Below, piece by piece: positions 36,582-44,685 of a DNA stretch of 64,000 bases (positions within the stretch are counted from its first letter, which is position 1; every line of letters begins with the position of its first letter). The notes below the pieces were generated by a model, which was not told the origin of the DNA, searched no databases, and was given only the letters and a program-made list of their open reading frames with translations. A program made the translations under genes and the position numbers. This stretch comes from Anaerotruncus sp. Lineage in GTDB: Bacteria > Bacillota > Clostridia > Oscillospirales > Ruminococcaceae. The stretch lies in the NCBI GenBank assembly GCA_021770005.1, contig JAETRV010000010.1:1-64000 (forward strand), given 5' to 3'.

Positions 36582-37817
36582 ATGCGGCATCTGATTATAG
36601 GCGCTTCCGCGGCGGGGATTACAGCGGCTAAAACCATCCGCCAGTGGGAGCCGGAGGATGAAATCACGGTGGTGTCGGCTGACACACAGGTGCATTCCCG
36701 CTGTATGCTCCATCATTTCCTGAGCGGCCACCGTACCGCCGAGGGGATCAACTTTGTGTCCGAGGATTTTTTTGAGAAAAACCACATCCGGTGGCTGAAG
36801 GGTGAGCGGGTGGACCGGGTGGACACCGCCGCCAATCTGGTGCACCTTGACTGCGGCGCCGAGGTCCCGTATGACCGCCTGCTGCTCGCTTCGGGCGCAA
36901 ACTATTTCATCCCGCCGCTCCCCAACTTCCGGGAGGCGAAAAACGTCTATGGGCTGCGCGATCTTTCGGATGCACAGAAGATCAGCAAGGCAGCGGAGGG
37001 CAGCAAACAATGCGTGATCGTCGGTTCGGGCCTGGTCGGGCTGGATGCCGCAAACGCCCTTTGTGAACGCGGGATCAGCTGTGCGATTGTCGAGATGGCC
37101 GACCGGATTTCCCCGCTTCAGCTCGACGCGATTGCTGCTAAACCCTATCAGAAGCTGTTCGAACAAGCGGGCTGCACCTTCTACCTCGCAGAAAAGGCCG
37201 CAGGTTCCGAGATCGACGCACAGGGCAATATCACATCCATTTCGCTCGAGAGCGGGACTGTCCTGCCTTGTGATTTCGTGGTGGTAGCGGCAGGGGTGCG
37301 CCCGGCGATCGGCTTCCTCGAGGGCAGCGGGATCAAGACCGGCCGCGCGGTTGAAGTGGACCGCTATCTGCGCACCAACGTTGAAAATGTGTGGGCGGCG
37401 GGCGATGTCGCCGGAATCACCGGCATCTGGCCTAACGCGATGGAGCAGGGCGAAACCGCCGCAAAGAATATGTGCGGCGCCCAAGTCCCCTATGAAAACA
37501 CCTACGGGATGAAAAATACCATGAACTTCTATGGCCTGACCACCCTTTCCCTCGGGATCAATACCCCACAGGAGGGGGACGAGGTGGTTGTCCGGGAGAG
37601 CCGGGAGAGCTATAAGCGTGCCATCCTGCGGGACGGCGTGGTCACCCATGTGATCCTTCAGGGCGATATCTCCAATTCCGGGTTCTGGCAGGAGCTGGTC
37701 AAGCATCATATCCCGGTGGGGCACCTGAAAAAATCGGTGTTCGACCTGAGCTACGCCGATTTTTACCAGTATGACCCCAAGCATGGCCTCTTCGAATGGA
37801 AGGTGCCACAGGCATAA
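36582..37817 (+). CDS. FAD-dependent NAD(P) oxidoreductase of the CODH operon
   Basis: A 411-residue flavoprotein with two nucleotide sites, IIGASAAGITAAKTIRQ (FAD) and CVIVGSGLVGLDAANAL (NAD(P)), and the FAD-binding VWAAGDVAGI near residue 270. The fold is that of NADH:rubredoxin oxidoreductase/NirB-type enzymes. A CooS-CooF-flavoprotein operon is known in several clostridia, where it is thought to pass CO electrons to NAD(P) or serve in oxidative defence. The start overlaps the end of cooF by spacing only (one base). Confidence 0.9.
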   Translation: MRHLIIGASAAGITAAKTIRQWEPEDEITVVSADTQVHSRCMLHHFLSGHRTAEGINFVSEDFFEKNHIRWLKGERVDRVDTAANLVHLDCGAEVPYDRLLLASGANYFIPPLPNFREAKNVYGLRDLSDAQKISKAAEGSKQCVIVGSGLVGLDAANALCERGISCAIVEMADRISPLQLDAIAAKPYQKLFEQAGCTFYLAEKAAGSEIDAQGNITSISLESGTVLPCDFVVVAAGVRPAIGFLEGSGIKTGRAVEVDRYLRTNVENVWAAGDVAGITGIWPNAMEQGETAAKNMCGAQVPYENTYGMKNTMNFYGLTTLSLGINTPQEGDEVVVRESRESYKRAILRDGVVTHVILQGDISNSGFWQELVKHHIPVGHLKKSVFDLSYADFYQYDPKHGLFEWKVPQA

Positions 37818-37828
37818 AAGCAGCATCA

Positions 37829-37861
37829 AAAACGGGCCCCTCATGCGGGGGCCCGTTTTTC
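37829..37861 (+). terminator. terminator of the CODH operon
   Basis: AACGGGCCCC and GGGGCCCGTT pair around TCATGCG, followed by TTT. Confidence 0.9.
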
Positions 37862-37887
37862 CTGTTCGGGACATGTTTCACATCTTT

Positions 37888-38020
37888 AAATATAGGTGGC
37901 TTTTTGCAAGTGAAAAAGTCACCTCTCGCCGTCCATAGGCGACAATTCACCCGAAAAACTGCCGCCACAGCGGCAGTGAAAAAAATCGAGTAAAACTTTA
38001 GATCTTGAACAGGCTCTTAG
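37888..38020. repeat. dispersed repeat fragment between the CODH operon and the second hydrogenase gene
   Basis: GGTGGCTTTTTGCAAGTGAA AAAGTCACC arms, GGCGACAATTCACCCGAAAA and the tail GAGTAAAACTTTAGATCTTG AACAGGCTCTTAGAG. The tail is intact here and serves as the reference for the nested insertion at 28.8 kb. Confidence 0.6.
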
Positions 38021-38042
38021 AGATGGGATAGGTTCTTGATCT

Positions 38043-39293
38043 TCACAGCTTTCGGGTGAAAATATCGCTCTCTTCGAGCAGGGCCTCCACAGTCTCGATC
38101 CCCAGCCGCCGCAGCAGTTCGATCACATAGGGGTTATCGATCGGGGTCGGAAACGCGGCTGCATCCCCATAAGCCGCGACGTTCTCCCGCCCCTGCTCGG
38201 TCGGAATCACACGCTTCGGCCCGCCGACACATCCGCCGGGGCACCCCATCCCTTCAAAAAAATTGGCATTGGAGGTCCCTTCGAGTACCTCCTGCATCAT
38301 CTGCCTGCATGAAGGAACCCCATCCGCACTGCGTACCCGCACCTCAACCTTGCGGTGTGGGTTCAGCCGCTCCACGGTTGATTTCACCGCCTCGCCCACT
38401 CCGCCCGCGTGTGCATAAATCCGGCCTGCGCGGGAGGAATGATCCTTCTCCTCGTCCGGCAGGGTGGAAGGGTCAATCCCGGCGGCAGTAAATACCTCCC
38501 GGATTTCCTCAAAGGTCAGCACATAATCCACCGCACCGGCGAGGTCAGGCTCGCGGGCTTCGGCTTTTTTGGCAAGGCAGGGACCGATAAAAACGGTGAG
38601 CGCATCCGGATGGAGGGCCTTTACTGCCCGTCCACAGGCGACCATCGGGGAAACTGACGGGGGCAGATGCGGGATAAGCTGGCTGTAAACCTTGCGGATC
38701 ATCCCGATCCAAAGCGGACAACAGCAGCTTGTGAGCTGGTAATCCCCCTCTTTGCGGATATTTTTATCAAATTCAAACGCCTCTTTCAGGGTGAGGATGT
38801 CGGCAAACAGGGCAACCTCCACCATGCCGTCGAAGCCGAGCTTTCGGAATGCGCTGCGCAGCATCCCGGGCGTGACCTGTGCACTGAACTGTCCGTGAAA
38901 CGCCGGAGCTACCAGCACATAGGCCAGCCCTTGATGGTTCCGGACCGCCTCAAGCGCGGCGACCACATCCTTTCCCGCTACAATTTTGTGCCCCCGGCAG
39001 GCCTCCACACAGGCGGTACATCCGGTACACCGGGTCATGTCGATTGCAATATGGCCGTTTCCGTCCGGAGCAGCCGCGTCAAACCCGCACGCCTCCACGC
39101 AAGCGGGGGTCCCGCCCGGACAGTCGCATTCCGCCAGCTTCCAGACGACCGGATATTTTTTCGGACTGAGCAGACAGTCAAGCTGTTTGGGGTCGTACTC
39201 CTCGCTTGCCTTAATCTGGCGCACCGCCTCGGGCAGGTTGCGCCGCACCGCTGCCGCCAGCAGCGTCTGGTAAAGCTCCTCAAAAGTTGCCAT
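38043..39293 (-). CDS. [FeFe]-hydrogenase-like protein with an altered L1 motif
   Basis: A 416-residue iron-sulfur protein. The N-terminal part has CDCPGGTPACVEAC (56-69) and CTGCTACVEACR (89-100) cluster motifs. The H-cluster domain has L1 TSCCCPLW (188-195), L2 PCLAKK (238-243) and L3 EGMGCPGGC (347-355). Compared with TSCCPxW, L1 has an extra Cys. All H-cluster cysteines appear present, but whether it makes H2 or is a sensory/other-role relative is open. ATG at 39293 has GGGGAG upstream. It runs toward the CODH operon and may be functionally tied to it; it has no neighbour in its own direction except the recombinase. Confidence 0.82.
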   Translation of the reverse strand: MATFEELYQTLLAAAVRRNLPEAVRQIKASEEYDPKQLDCLLSPKKYPVVWKLAECDCPGGTPACVEACGFDAAAPDGNGHIAIDMTRCTGCTACVEACRGHKIVAGKDVVAALEAVRNHQGLAYVLVAPAFHGQFSAQVTPGMLRSAFRKLGFDGMVEVALFADILTLKEAFEFDKNIRKEGDYQLTSCCCPLWIGMIRKVYSQLIPHLPPSVSPMVACGRAVKALHPDALTVFIGPCLAKKAEAREPDLAGAVDYVLTFEEIREVFTAAGIDPSTLPDEEKDHSSRAGRIYAHAGGVGEAVKSTVERLNPHRKVEVRVRSADGVPSCRQMMQEVLEGTSNANFFEGMGCPGGCVGGPKRVIPTEQGRENVAAYGDAAAFPTPIDNPYVIELLRRLGIETVEALLEESDIFTRKL

Positions 39294-39384
39294 AAAAACT
39301 CCCCTTCCGATATGGTCCATCTGAAAGATAGCGTAACCAGAAAGGGAATTTTTATGTGGGACGCCGGTTGATAAACGAGGGGGC

Positions 39385-40860
39385 TTATCTCGGCTGTACT
39401 TCCAGCGTGAATTCTTGCGGGCCCTGGTCCTTTTCCTTGCTGTAAAGGACCGTCCGGATGCTGCTTTTCAGCAGGCGGTTTTTTCCGGACGCATCCTCTG
39501 TCTCATAAAGATGCAGGATCGTCCGAATCGCTTCGGCCTCTGGATCGTGGGGCTCCTCCTGCATCTGCACAAGCTGGCTTTCCAGACGGTTTGCGGTCTC
39601 GTACAAGGAAATGCGCTTCTGTTCGATTGTATGGAACCTTTTCCGGAAGGTCTCCGGGGTATAGACACCCTGTTCCAATAGATCATGAAGCCTGTCAAGC
39701 TGTCGTTCGACGCTGGAAATTGTTCGGCGCACCTGCTCAAGCGCATGAAGCGTTGCGGTGTTATCGGAGGGAGCGGGAGCCTGCACCTGAATACCGGCCA
39801 ACATCTCCGCGAGCAGGCCGAGCAGTTCCGCTTCGACATAAGCGATGTTGGAGGATTTGCAGTCACATTGCCGGTTGGGGCATTTTAGGTAGCTCCACCG
39901 GCCCTTGGAGGTCTGCACTACCATTCTGGAACCGCACTTTTTGCAGACACAAATTCCGGCGAGCGGGTTCCGCACCACCCCGGTATAGCAGGGCGGATGC
40001 CAACGCTCATGCAGGATTTTGCCTGCCTGCCGCCAGACCGCTTCGTCGATGATCGGGGGATGCAGCCCATCCACGACAATCCAGTCGTCCTCCGGGCGGT
40101 TGGCAGCACTGCGCCCGCTTTTTCCATTGTGGACACCGACGGTGCGGTTATAAAAGATCTTCCCGGCATAGACCGGATTTTTTAGGATGTGCCGGACCGA
40201 AACGGCGGCAAAGCGGTCCGACCGTCTCGGCTGCGCCCCCAGCGCGTTGATCTGATCCGCGATCGCCTGGCACCCAATCCCTTGGTGGACGTACAGGTCA
40301 TAGATCATACGCACAAAATAAGCCTCCTCCTCAACAATCCGGAGGGTCGGCCGTTTCCCGACATGGTCGCGCGCATAACCATATGGAACGCTGGAGACAT
40401 GTCCCCCTTCTTTTACCGTCTGAAGAATACCGCGATGCAGCCGCTTGGTGATCATCTTGTATTCCCTTCGAGAAAGAAAGGTCTTGAATTCGGTCAGTTC
40501 TTCGTCCAGATCGTCGTTGAGGTCATAGACCTTTTCGAGGGTCACGATCTTGGTCCCGGAACATTTGAAGGCATCCAGAATGATCCCTTGATCCCGCATC
40601 CCGCCGCGCCCAAGGCGGTCGATGTCCACACAGAGGACCGAATCATACATCCCGTTTTCCACATCCTCCAGCAGCTGCATCATCTGCGGCCGTAGGTACA
40701 GGCTGTCCCCTGTCACAACCTCTTCATAATAGCGGGCAATCAAAAGCTGATGCTGGTTTGCAGCTGCTTGCAGCTGCATCTTGTGGCGGGAAAGGGTCTC
40801 TTCGAGCGGCTCGCCTGGATCGTCCGAACGGCTTTTGCGCAGATAGACCGCGGATGCCAT
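39385..40860 (-). CDS. large serine recombinase
   Basis: A 491-residue site-specific recombinase. The catalytic domain (1-150) has YLRKSRSDD with the nucleophile Ser10, VLCVDIDRLGRGG and RREYKMITKR. The recombinase domain (about 160-260) has GYARDHVGKRP and the phrase RHILKNPVYAGKI. A zinc ribbon CVCKKCGSRMV...CPNRQCDCK (about 300-345) is followed by a coiled coil. Such enzymes integrate or excise phages, ICEs and skin-like elements. No phage or ICE genes are visible in the window, so it is an orphan here. Confidence 0.88.
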   Translation of the reverse strand: MASAVYLRKSRSDDPGEPLEETLSRHKMQLQAAANQHQLLIARYYEEVVTGDSLYLRPQMMQLLEDVENGMYDSVLCVDIDRLGRGGMRDQGIILDAFKCSGTKIVTLEKVYDLNDDLDEELTEFKTFLSRREYKMITKRLHRGILQTVKEGGHVSSVPYGYARDHVGKRPTLRIVEEEAYFVRMIYDLYVHQGIGCQAIADQINALGAQPRRSDRFAAVSVRHILKNPVYAGKIFYNRTVGVHNGKSGRSAANRPEDDWIVVDGLHPPIIDEAVWRQAGKILHERWHPPCYTGVVRNPLAGICVCKKCGSRMVVQTSKGRWSYLKCPNRQCDCKSSNIAYVEAELLGLLAEMLAGIQVQAPAPSDNTATLHALEQVRRTISSVERQLDRLHDLLEQGVYTPETFRKRFHTIEQKRISLYETANRLESQLVQMQEEPHDPEAEAIRTILHLYETEDASGKNRLLKSSIRTVLYSKEKDQGPQEFTLEVQPR

Positions 40861-41092
40861 AGGATCACCCCTGTTTTTGTGGATTCACCTCTATTGTATG
40901 TGGAAGATGCATTTTTTAGAGGTAAAGAAATCCCCCGCATGTTTTTTCGTCTGATCGCGACACGCTTTGCCCGCTCTATCTGCTATAATTTTTGGACGAA
41001 CTACTGTACAAATCCCAGAGAAAGGAGTATACTATATACAAAACCTACAGGTATGTGCAGAGAAAACCTTACAGAAGAAAGGAGCGGGACGG

Positions 41093-41710
41093 ATGGCAAA
41101 GCAGACGATTATCACGATCGGCAGAGAATATGGAAGCGGCGGCAGGGAGATCGGCAGCAAGCTGGCTCAGAAGATGGGGCTTACCTATTATGACAAGGAA
41201 CTGCTGGTACTTGCAGCCAAAGAAAGTGGGATTGCACAGGAGCTTTTTGAGCACAATGACGAGATGCCAGTCAATAGCCTGCTCTATTCCCTGTCGGTCC
41301 ATCCGTATTCGGCGGGAAATCTGGCTGGAATGCAGAATATGCCGCTCACCCAGAAGATGTTTTTGGCGATTTTTGAGGTGATCCAGAAGATCGCCCAGAA
41401 GGAGGACTGCGTCATCGTCGGGCGGTGTGCGGACTATGCGCTGCGCGATTACCCCGATTGTCTGAATGTGTTTGTCCATGCGCCGCTCCCCTACCGGATC
41501 GAGCGGGTCTGCAAGCGCAATGGGCTGGACATGTACGAGGCCAAGGAGCGCATCCTCAGGACCGACAAAAAACGGGCCTCCTATTACAATTCCTACTCCG
41601 ACCGCAAATGGGGAAGCCTGCAAAGCTATCACCTCTCGTTTGACAGCAGCCTGCTCGGGGTAGACGGCTCGGTCGCATTGATTCAGCATTTTGTGCAGTC
41701 GCGGCTGTGA
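41093..41710 (+). CDS. cytidylate kinase-like P-loop protein
   Basis: A 205-residue protein of the cytidylate-kinase-like (AAA_26 type) family. It begins IITIGREYGSGGREIGSKLA, then YYDKELLVLAAKESGI, GRCADYALRDYPDCLNVFVH and a C-terminal LSFDSSLLG. The usual Walker A GxxGxGK is replaced by a GREYGSGG phosphate-binding loop, as in the family. Substrate uncertain. A homologue lies at 51606-52229. ATG at 41093 follows GAAAGGAG. Confidence 0.82.
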   Translation: MAKQTIITIGREYGSGGREIGSKLAQKMGLTYYDKELLVLAAKESGIAQELFEHNDEMPVNSLLYSLSVHPYSAGNLAGMQNMPLTQKMFLAIFEVIQKIAQKEDCVIVGRCADYALRDYPDCLNVFVHAPLPYRIERVCKRNGLDMYEAKERILRTDKKRASYYNSYSDRKWGSLQSYHLSFDSSLLGVDGSVALIQHFVQSRL

Positions 41711-41874
41711 GTGACGATAGCGAAGGGCGGCGGCCAGAAAATCATAACGAGAAGTTTCGCCAGCCTTTTCAAAGGCTGCGGGGTCGAGGGGCAGAATCCC
41801 CGCCGCTTGCCCCAGTGCGAGGGCTGAGGGGATAGGGCTTGTCCTACCAGAATGGAAAGGAAGAACGAAATGCA
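41711..41874. repeat. short GC-rich intergenic sequence resembling the repeat family
   Basis: Carries CTGCGGGGTCGAGGGGCAGA and CCCCGCCGCTTGCCCC, partly like the GC-rich modules elsewhere. No gene. Confidence 0.35.
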
Positions 41875-42102
41875 ATGTATAGATATATCATCGACAGGAT
41901 CGAAGGAAGGTTCGCTGTAATCGAAGGCGAGAACGGCGAGATGAGCGGGGTGGAACTTTCCCGGCTGCCGCAGGGGGTTTCCGAAGGAAGCGTAGTAATC
42001 CACCACATAGGGGAGTGGAGCGTGGACGCCGAGGAGACCGAGGCGAGGCGCGCACGGATGCGCGAAAGGCTGCGCCGCTTGACCAGGGGCGCGGAGGAGT
42101 GA
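41875..42102 (+). CDS. DUF3006-type small protein
   Basis: A 75-residue protein, YRYIIDRIEGRFAVIEGENG then a charged, Arg-rich tail. The opening pattern (IDRIEG.FAVIE) is that of DUF3006, a small OB-like domain often beside secreted metallo-hydrolases or in spore formers; function unknown. Start at 41875 after AAGGAAG. Confidence 0.75.
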   Translation: MYRYIIDRIEGRFAVIEGENGEMSGVELSRLPQGVSEGSVVIHHIGEWSVDAEETEARRARMRERLRRLTRGAEE

Positions 42103-42112
42103 CCACACAGCT

Positions 42113-42148
42113 GGGACGGCAGCGCAAAAGCGTGCCGTCCCGCTTTTT
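42113..42148 (+). terminator. terminator after the DUF3006 gene
   Basis: GGGACGGCA and TGCCGTCCC pair, then GCTTTTTG. Confidence 0.85.
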
Positions 42149-42195
42149 GTCCGTAAGAAAGGCGGAACTTTTTTAGGAGGGATCGGTGGAATCTT

Positions 42196-43365
42196 ATGGT
42201 AAATCTTTTGGTGCGCCTGTTCGTCAAAAATAGCGAGCAGACGCATCTGCCCGAAGTGCGCGGCCGGTATGGGATGCTGAGCGGCGGGGTGGGGATCGTC
42301 CTCAACCTCTGCCTGTTTGCCGCAAAATTCCTTGCGGGGCTGTTCGCTTCCTCAATCGCGATCACTGCCGACGCGTTCAACAACCTTTCGGACGCGGGCA
42401 GCTCGGTTGTCACGCTGGTGGGGTTCCGGATGGCGTGCGCTCCTGCTGACAGCGAGCATCCGTTTGGACATGGGCGGATCGAATATGTCTCGGGGTTGGC
42501 GGTCTCGGTGGCAATCCTGCTGGTCGGGGTAGAGCTGGGAAAAAGCTCGGTGGAAAAAATCCTGCATCCCGAAGCGATCCAATTCAACACGCTGTCCATG
42601 GGGATTCTGGCGGTTTCGGTGGTGGTTAAACTCTGGATGTGTTGGTTCAACCGGTCGCTTGGCAACCGGATCGGTTCCACCGCAATGCGTGCCACCGCGA
42701 TGGACAGCCTGACCGATGCGGTGGCAACAGCGGCAGTTGCTGCCGGTACGGTGATCGGGCACCTGTCCGGGCTGCTGCTTGACGGTTGGATCGGCCTGCT
42801 GGTGGCCGCGTTTATCCTGTATACCGGCTATCACACCGCCAAGGACAGCCTTTCGCCGCTGCTTGGCCAGACGCCTGACCCGGAATTTGTGAACCAGATC
42901 GCTGAAACGGTGATGCGTCACGATGAGGTAATCGGGATGCACGACCTGATTGTGCACGATTACGGGCCGGGGCGGCGGATTATCTCGCTGCACGCAGAGA
43001 TGCCCTGCACAATGGATGTGCTCGTCATGCACGATGCGACCGATCTGCTCGAGCTGGAGCTGCGTCACAAGTTCAACTGCGAGGTGACCATCCATATGGA
43101 CCCGATCGAGGTGAACAATCAGGCGATTACCGATATGCGCAAACGCCTGGCCGCGCTGGTGCAGGAGATCGACCCCGCCCTTTCCATCCATGATTTCCGG
43201 ATGGTCTGGGGAAAGAGCCACACCAACCTGATCTTTGACCTGCTGGTCCCTTATCAGTTCCCGATGAGCAATTCCGAAGTTTCCAAGCTGGTGCAGGAGC
43301 GGGTGCGCCAGATGGAGGACGGGCAGTATTTTGCGGTGGTCAAGGTCGAGCAGGCATTTGTCTGA
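42196..43365 (+). CDS. cation diffusion facilitator (CDF) transporter
   Basis: A 389-residue CDF family metal(2+)/H+ antiporter. Six hydrophobic segments and the metal-site motif ITADAFNNLSDAGSS (second segment, DAxxNLSD) with HPFGHGRIEY, then DSLTDAVATAAVA in the fifth segment. The C-terminal cytoplasmic metal domain runs from about 215, with an extra distal domain to 389 that makes it longer than the usual 290-310 residues. The convergent MntR-like regulator gene suggests manganese or iron efflux, but the metal cannot be fixed from sequence. Confidence 0.92.
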   Translation: MVNLLVRLFVKNSEQTHLPEVRGRYGMLSGGVGIVLNLCLFAAKFLAGLFASSIAITADAFNNLSDAGSSVVTLVGFRMACAPADSEHPFGHGRIEYVSGLAVSVAILLVGVELGKSSVEKILHPEAIQFNTLSMGILAVSVVVKLWMCWFNRSLGNRIGSTAMRATAMDSLTDAVATAAVAAGTVIGHLSGLLLDGWIGLLVAAFILYTGYHTAKDSLSPLLGQTPDPEFVNQIAETVMRHDEVIGMHDLIVHDYGPGRRIISLHAEMPCTMDVLVMHDATDLLELELRHKFNCEVTIHMDPIEVNNQAITDMRKRLAALVQEIDPALSIHDFRMVWGKSHTNLIFDLLVPYQFPMSNSEVSKLVQERVRQMEDGQYFAVVKVEQAFV

Positions 43366-43455
43366 ATCTTGAGGATGGAGCAGACGCCGCCTGGGCGGAT
43401 ACATACCGTGGCAAAAAACAGCGAAGCCGGGGCTGATCCAGCCCCGGCCTCAAGA

Positions 43456-43602
43456 TTATTTTTCGGATTCTTTCCGCTCCATCAGCTGCTCGGCATCCAG
43501 CTCGAGCGGGGCGCTGTCCCCTTGCTCCAACGCATGGATCCCGGCGTCAATCAGCCGGAGCAGCGCTTCGTTTTCGGGCAGCGGTTCACTGTTCAACCCC
43601 AT
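43456..43602 (-). CDS. 48-residue small protein overlapping the MntR-like gene
   Basis: Frame from ATG 43602 to TAA 43456 encodes 48 residues (begins MGLNSEPLPENEALLRLIDA, ends MERKESEK). It has a GGGGGAG ribosome site 8 bases before the ATG and overlaps the regulator's stop by 17 bases, so translation is probably coupled. Acidic and helical-looking; no known family. A GCCGGGGCT...AGCCCCGGC hairpin (43426-43450) follows it. Confidence 0.55.
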   Translation of the reverse strand: MGLNSEPLPENEALLRLIDAGIHALEQGDSAPLELDAEQLMERKESEK

Positions 43603-43981
43603 CGCTTTCTCCCCCCTTTTCGTGCGCTTTCAGATATGCTTTTACCCCTTCGAACGTCTCATCACTGATGATATGCTCGATCCGGCAGGCGTCCTGGCTG
43701 GCCGTTTCGGGGCAAACCCCCAGAACAGACTCCAAAAAGCGGGAGAGCAGCAGATGCCGCTCATAAATCGCTTCGGCTTTTGCGCGCCCGGATTCGGTGA
43801 GCAGGATGCGTCCGGTGTCTTCCATGACGATCAGGCCATCCCGCCGCAAAATCGACATCGCCCGGCTGACGCTGGGTTTGGTATAATCGAGCTCGTTTGC
43901 AATGTCGATCGACCGCACCGACCCGTTGCGGTTTTCCAAAACGAGGATGGTTTCCAGATAATTTTCTCCCGACTCGTGCAT
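43586..43981 (-). CDS. MntR/DtxR-family metal-dependent regulator
   Basis: A 131-residue winged-helix regulator beginning MHESGENYLETILVLENRNG. The HTH is SVRSIDIANELDYTKPSVSRAM. Metal-site region: ERHLLLSRFLESVLGV followed by CPETASQDACRIEHIIS, the D-x-C-x-x-E-H dimerisation/metal motif of MntR-like proteins. The SH3-like domain of long DtxR proteins is absent. The ATG at 43981 has GGAGGG upstream; the longer frame is not family-like. Probably controls metal transport genes such as the convergent CDF exporter. Confidence 0.88.
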   Translation of the reverse strand: MHESGENYLETILVLENRNGSVRSIDIANELDYTKPSVSRAMSILRRDGLIVMEDTGRILLTESGRAKAEAIYERHLLLSRFLESVLGVCPETASQDACRIEHIISDETFEGVKAYLKAHEKGGESDGVEQ

Positions 43982-44082
43982 GGCGCGCCCTCCTGCTTCC
44001 AAAAGTATCATCCATAGTTTAACATAAACCGCGGGCCTACGCAAGGGAAAGGGCGCTGCCCAGGGCAAAAAGGCCCCGGGGG

Positions 44083-44541
44083 TCAGCCTTTTTCGAACCA
44101 TGCGGTCAGCTGCATCTTGCTTCCCGGCTTGGAACCATCGTAATAATTGACATCCCCGGTTTTCCCGCATACCCGGATTTTGAGGCGGTCTCCATCTGCC
44201 GCAAGAATCTCCATCCGGTTATCCACAGCCGGCTGATGCTCGGCATAGTAAAAGGTTCCATCCACCTCTTCCGCCCCGTTGGGTTGCTCCAAAGAAAATC
44301 CAGTTTGTAATTGATCGGCCAAAATTTCATTTTTGTAGAAATTGATCTCCCAAATAGGCTCCGCTTTCAGCGCCTGTGTATCTTCATGCAGATGGGTCCC
44401 TTTGGCAAACCGCATCTCAAGGCAAAACATGTCCGGATCTTCCCCGGTTCCATCCCCTTTAATCAAATGCCACACCGCCTGTTTTACGGGGTAGGTCTCC
44501 ACACCGCAAAACCGTTCCAGATAAAAAACCTGTTCCTGCAT
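44083..44541 (-). CDS. hypothetical protein
   Basis: A 152-residue soluble protein (MQEQVFYLERFCGVETYPVK start; C-terminal TAWFEKG). No domain recognised. The pattern of aromatic strands and the spacing suggest a small beta-rich fold. It lies between the MntR-like gene and glpK, on the opposite strand from glpK. Confidence 0.6.
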   Translation of the reverse strand: MQEQVFYLERFCGVETYPVKQAVWHLIKGDGTGEDPDMFCLEMRFAKGTHLHEDTQALKAEPIWEINFYKNEILADQLQTGFSLEQPNGAEEVDGTFYYAEHQPAVDNRMEILAADGDRLKIRVCGKTGDVNYYDGSKPGSKMQLTAWFEKG

Positions 44542-44685
44542 CGGTCATCCCTCCGAAGCCATCTTATCGCGGGGAGCTGCGGTTGTCAAGCATCCGGCCT
44601 GACCACCTAGGGATTGTCTGAAAAATCGAAAAAAGCGGCTGGAATCCGCTGGAAATACAAAAGCAAATCGAAAGGAAGTGGAGCG

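Noticed and set aside
36537-37874. 445-residue frame opposite the flavoprotein gene
   Set aside because: Shadow of the oxidoreductase with no own start site.
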